From Pseudomonas frederiksbergensis (GTDB taxonomy: Bacteria; Pseudomonadota; Gammaproteobacteria; Pseudomonadales; Pseudomonadaceae): a DNA stretch of 64,000 nt. The number at the start of each line of letters is the position of its first letter. Position 1 is the stretch's first letter. This document shows positions 62,931 to 64,000 of this stretch, piece after piece. The position numbers and the translations under genes were made by a program. The notes under the pieces are model-generated. The model did not search any database, had not been told where the DNA came from, and saw nothing but the letters and a program-made list of their open reading frames with translations. The stretch covers positions 62,001 to 126,000 of the forward strand of contig NZ_MOBR01000040.1 in assembly GCF_003732705.1 (NCBI RefSeq). Reading direction: 5' to 3'.

Positions 62931-64000
62931 ATGCCCAAATCTGTTGACCGTATTCCGCCGATGCCGCGCATTCAGGCCATAGACCCGCAGCGGTCAGAGC
63001 AGAGCTGGGAAAGCGCGCCGCAGTTATTGGCTGCACTCAACGGCGCGCATCTGGGGGCATGGTATTGGGACATCGAACGCGGGCAGATCAGTTGGTCCCG
63101 GGGCACGCAGGCGTTGTTCGGCTTCGACCCCAAGCAACCCTTGCCGGCTGATTTGGAATACCTTGACCTGCTGCCCCCGGAGGACCGGGCGAAAACCATT
63201 CGCGCGTTCCATCAGGTGATTGCCGGCGCCCCGCTGGAACAGGCGATGCATCACCGCATCCGCTGGCCCGACGGCAGCCTGCACTGGCTGGAGATCAACG
63301 GCAGTCTGCTGCCGGACAAACACGGCCGGCCACGGATGATCGGGGTGATTCGCGAGATCACCCACCAGCGCCAACGGGAACAAGCCCTGAGCAGCTCGGA
63401 AAAGCGTTTCGCCACGCTGTTCCATTTGTGCCCGAACATGGTGCTGCTGACCCGCCAGGAAGACGGCTTGATCAGCGAGGCCAATCAATATTTCGAAAGC
63501 CTGTTCGGCTGGCCGGTGCAAAGTGTGATCGGCCGTACCACGCTGGAACTGGGCCTGTGGGTACATCCCGAGCAACGGGCGGCGCTGGTCAAGGCGACCA
63601 AGGCCAAGGGCGAACTGATCAGCATGGAAGTCCAGTTTCGCGCCAGCAATGGCCAGGTCCACGATGGCATCCTCAGTGCGCAAAAGGTCGAACTCGAAGG
63701 TCAGCCCTATCTGCTGAGCACCTTCCTCGACACCACCGAACGCAAAGCCGCCGAACATGCGCTCAAGGACAGCCAGGAACGTCTCGATTTGGCCTTGGAC
63801 TCGGCGCAACTCGGCACTTGGGATTGGCACATTCCCAGCGGCATGCTCTACGGCTCAGCGCGGGCGGCGCAGTTGCACGGTATGGAACCCAAGCCGTTTC
63901 ACGAAGCCTTTGATGAGTTTTTCGAAGGCGTGCCCGACGAAGAACGGGACAGCATGCGCAACGCCTACCGCAGCCTGCGCGAAGGCCCGGCGGGCAATTA
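62931..64000 (+). CDS. Multi-PAS signalling protein, 5' part
   Basis: The frame is open from the ATG at 62931 to the window end (356 codons). Three PAS-like domains are visible: about residues 35-150 (GAWYWDIERGQISWSRG, later IGVIREITHQRQREQ), 155-280 (LFHLCPNMVLLTRQEDG, later LLSTFLDTTERKAAEH) and one starting near 290 (AQLGTWDWHIPSGMLYG). There is no signal peptide or membrane helix. The missing C-terminus is likely GGDEF, EAL or histidine kinase. Confidence 0.85.
   Translation, partial: MPKSVDRIPPMPRIQAIDPQRSEQSWESAPQLLAALNGAHLGAWYWDIERGQISWSRGTQALFGFDPKQPLPADLEYLDLLPPEDRAKTIRAFHQVIAGAPLEQAMHHRIRWPDGSLHWLEINGSLLPDKHGRPRMIGVIREITHQRQREQALSSSEKRFATLFHLCPNMVLLTRQEDGLISEANQYFESLFGWPVQSVIGRTTLELGLWVHPEQRAALVKATKAKGELISMEVQFRASNGQVHDGILSAQKVELEGQPYLLSTFLDTTERKAAEHALKDSQERLDLALDSAQLGTWDWHIPSGMLYGSARAAQLHGMEPKPFHEAFDEFFEGVPDEERDSMRNAYRSLREGPAGN

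Overview
The window reads as chromosomal DNA of a fluorescent Pseudomonas (P. fluorescens group). Supporting signs are an RsmE-type CsrA, the order leuC-leuD-methyltransferase-leuB-asd-asd paralogue-fimV-truA-trpF-accD-folC-dedD-cvpA-purF-metZ that I know from Pseudomonas genomes, GC-rich codon use, and many REP/REPIN palindromes between genes. The species assignment is from recall, not from a search.

Layout. 1-5.2 kb holds the start of a siderophore-interacting protein, a SPOR lipoprotein, rsmE, a DUF2214 membrane protein, a secreted alpha/beta hydrolase, a DUF2790 protein and a heavy-metal type two-component system. A 19-bp sequence occurs identically upstream of the hydrolase and of the DUF2790 gene and looks like the operator of that response regulator. 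5.3-11.9 kb is an accessory island ending near tRNA-Val(GAC). Two paralogous two-helix membrane proteins bracket it. Inside are a DUF6124 gene with a long leader that can fold in two ways, an orphan colicin-type immunity gene behind the broken tail of an HNH nuclease, a Rap1a/Tai-type gene, an intact compact HNH pyocin with its immunity gene, a 120-aa orphan and a 355-aa protein with an R-x4-H motif typical of HEPN nucleases. Four copies of one palindrome separate the bacteriocin-related modules.

12-22 kb carries an FAD amine oxidase, a divergent SDR/LysR pair, and a periplasmic molybdenum hydroxylase operon (Mo subunit, 2Fe-2S subunit, three-haem cytochrome c, XdhC). 21.6-41.6 kb is a complete achromobactin-type NIS siderophore locus on the minus strand. 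It contains ECF sigma, FecR, a signalling TonB receptor, acsF, acsD, acsE, an MFS exporter, acsC, acsB, acsA, four cbr-type ABC transporter genes, a FhuF-like ferric reductase and, unusually, an RraA-family gene as the last cistron. Sensing, synthesis, export, import and iron release are thus all encoded together.

41.8-42.3 kb holds two identical tRNA-Asp genes and tRNA-Val(UAC). From 42.4 to 61.8 kb is conserved housekeeping on the minus strand (sulfur amino acid, purine, folate, fatty acid, tryptophan, tRNA modification, FimV, aspartate-family and leucine biosynthesis), with a plus-strand M24-fold protein inserted. A divergent LysR regulator and the 5' part of a multi-PAS signalling protein close the window.

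The most novel-looking material is in 5.3-11.6 kb: the switch-like leader of the DUF6124 gene, the palindrome-separated bacteriocin/immunity modules with a nuclease relic, and the HEPN-motif protein. All functional statements there are inference from sequence.
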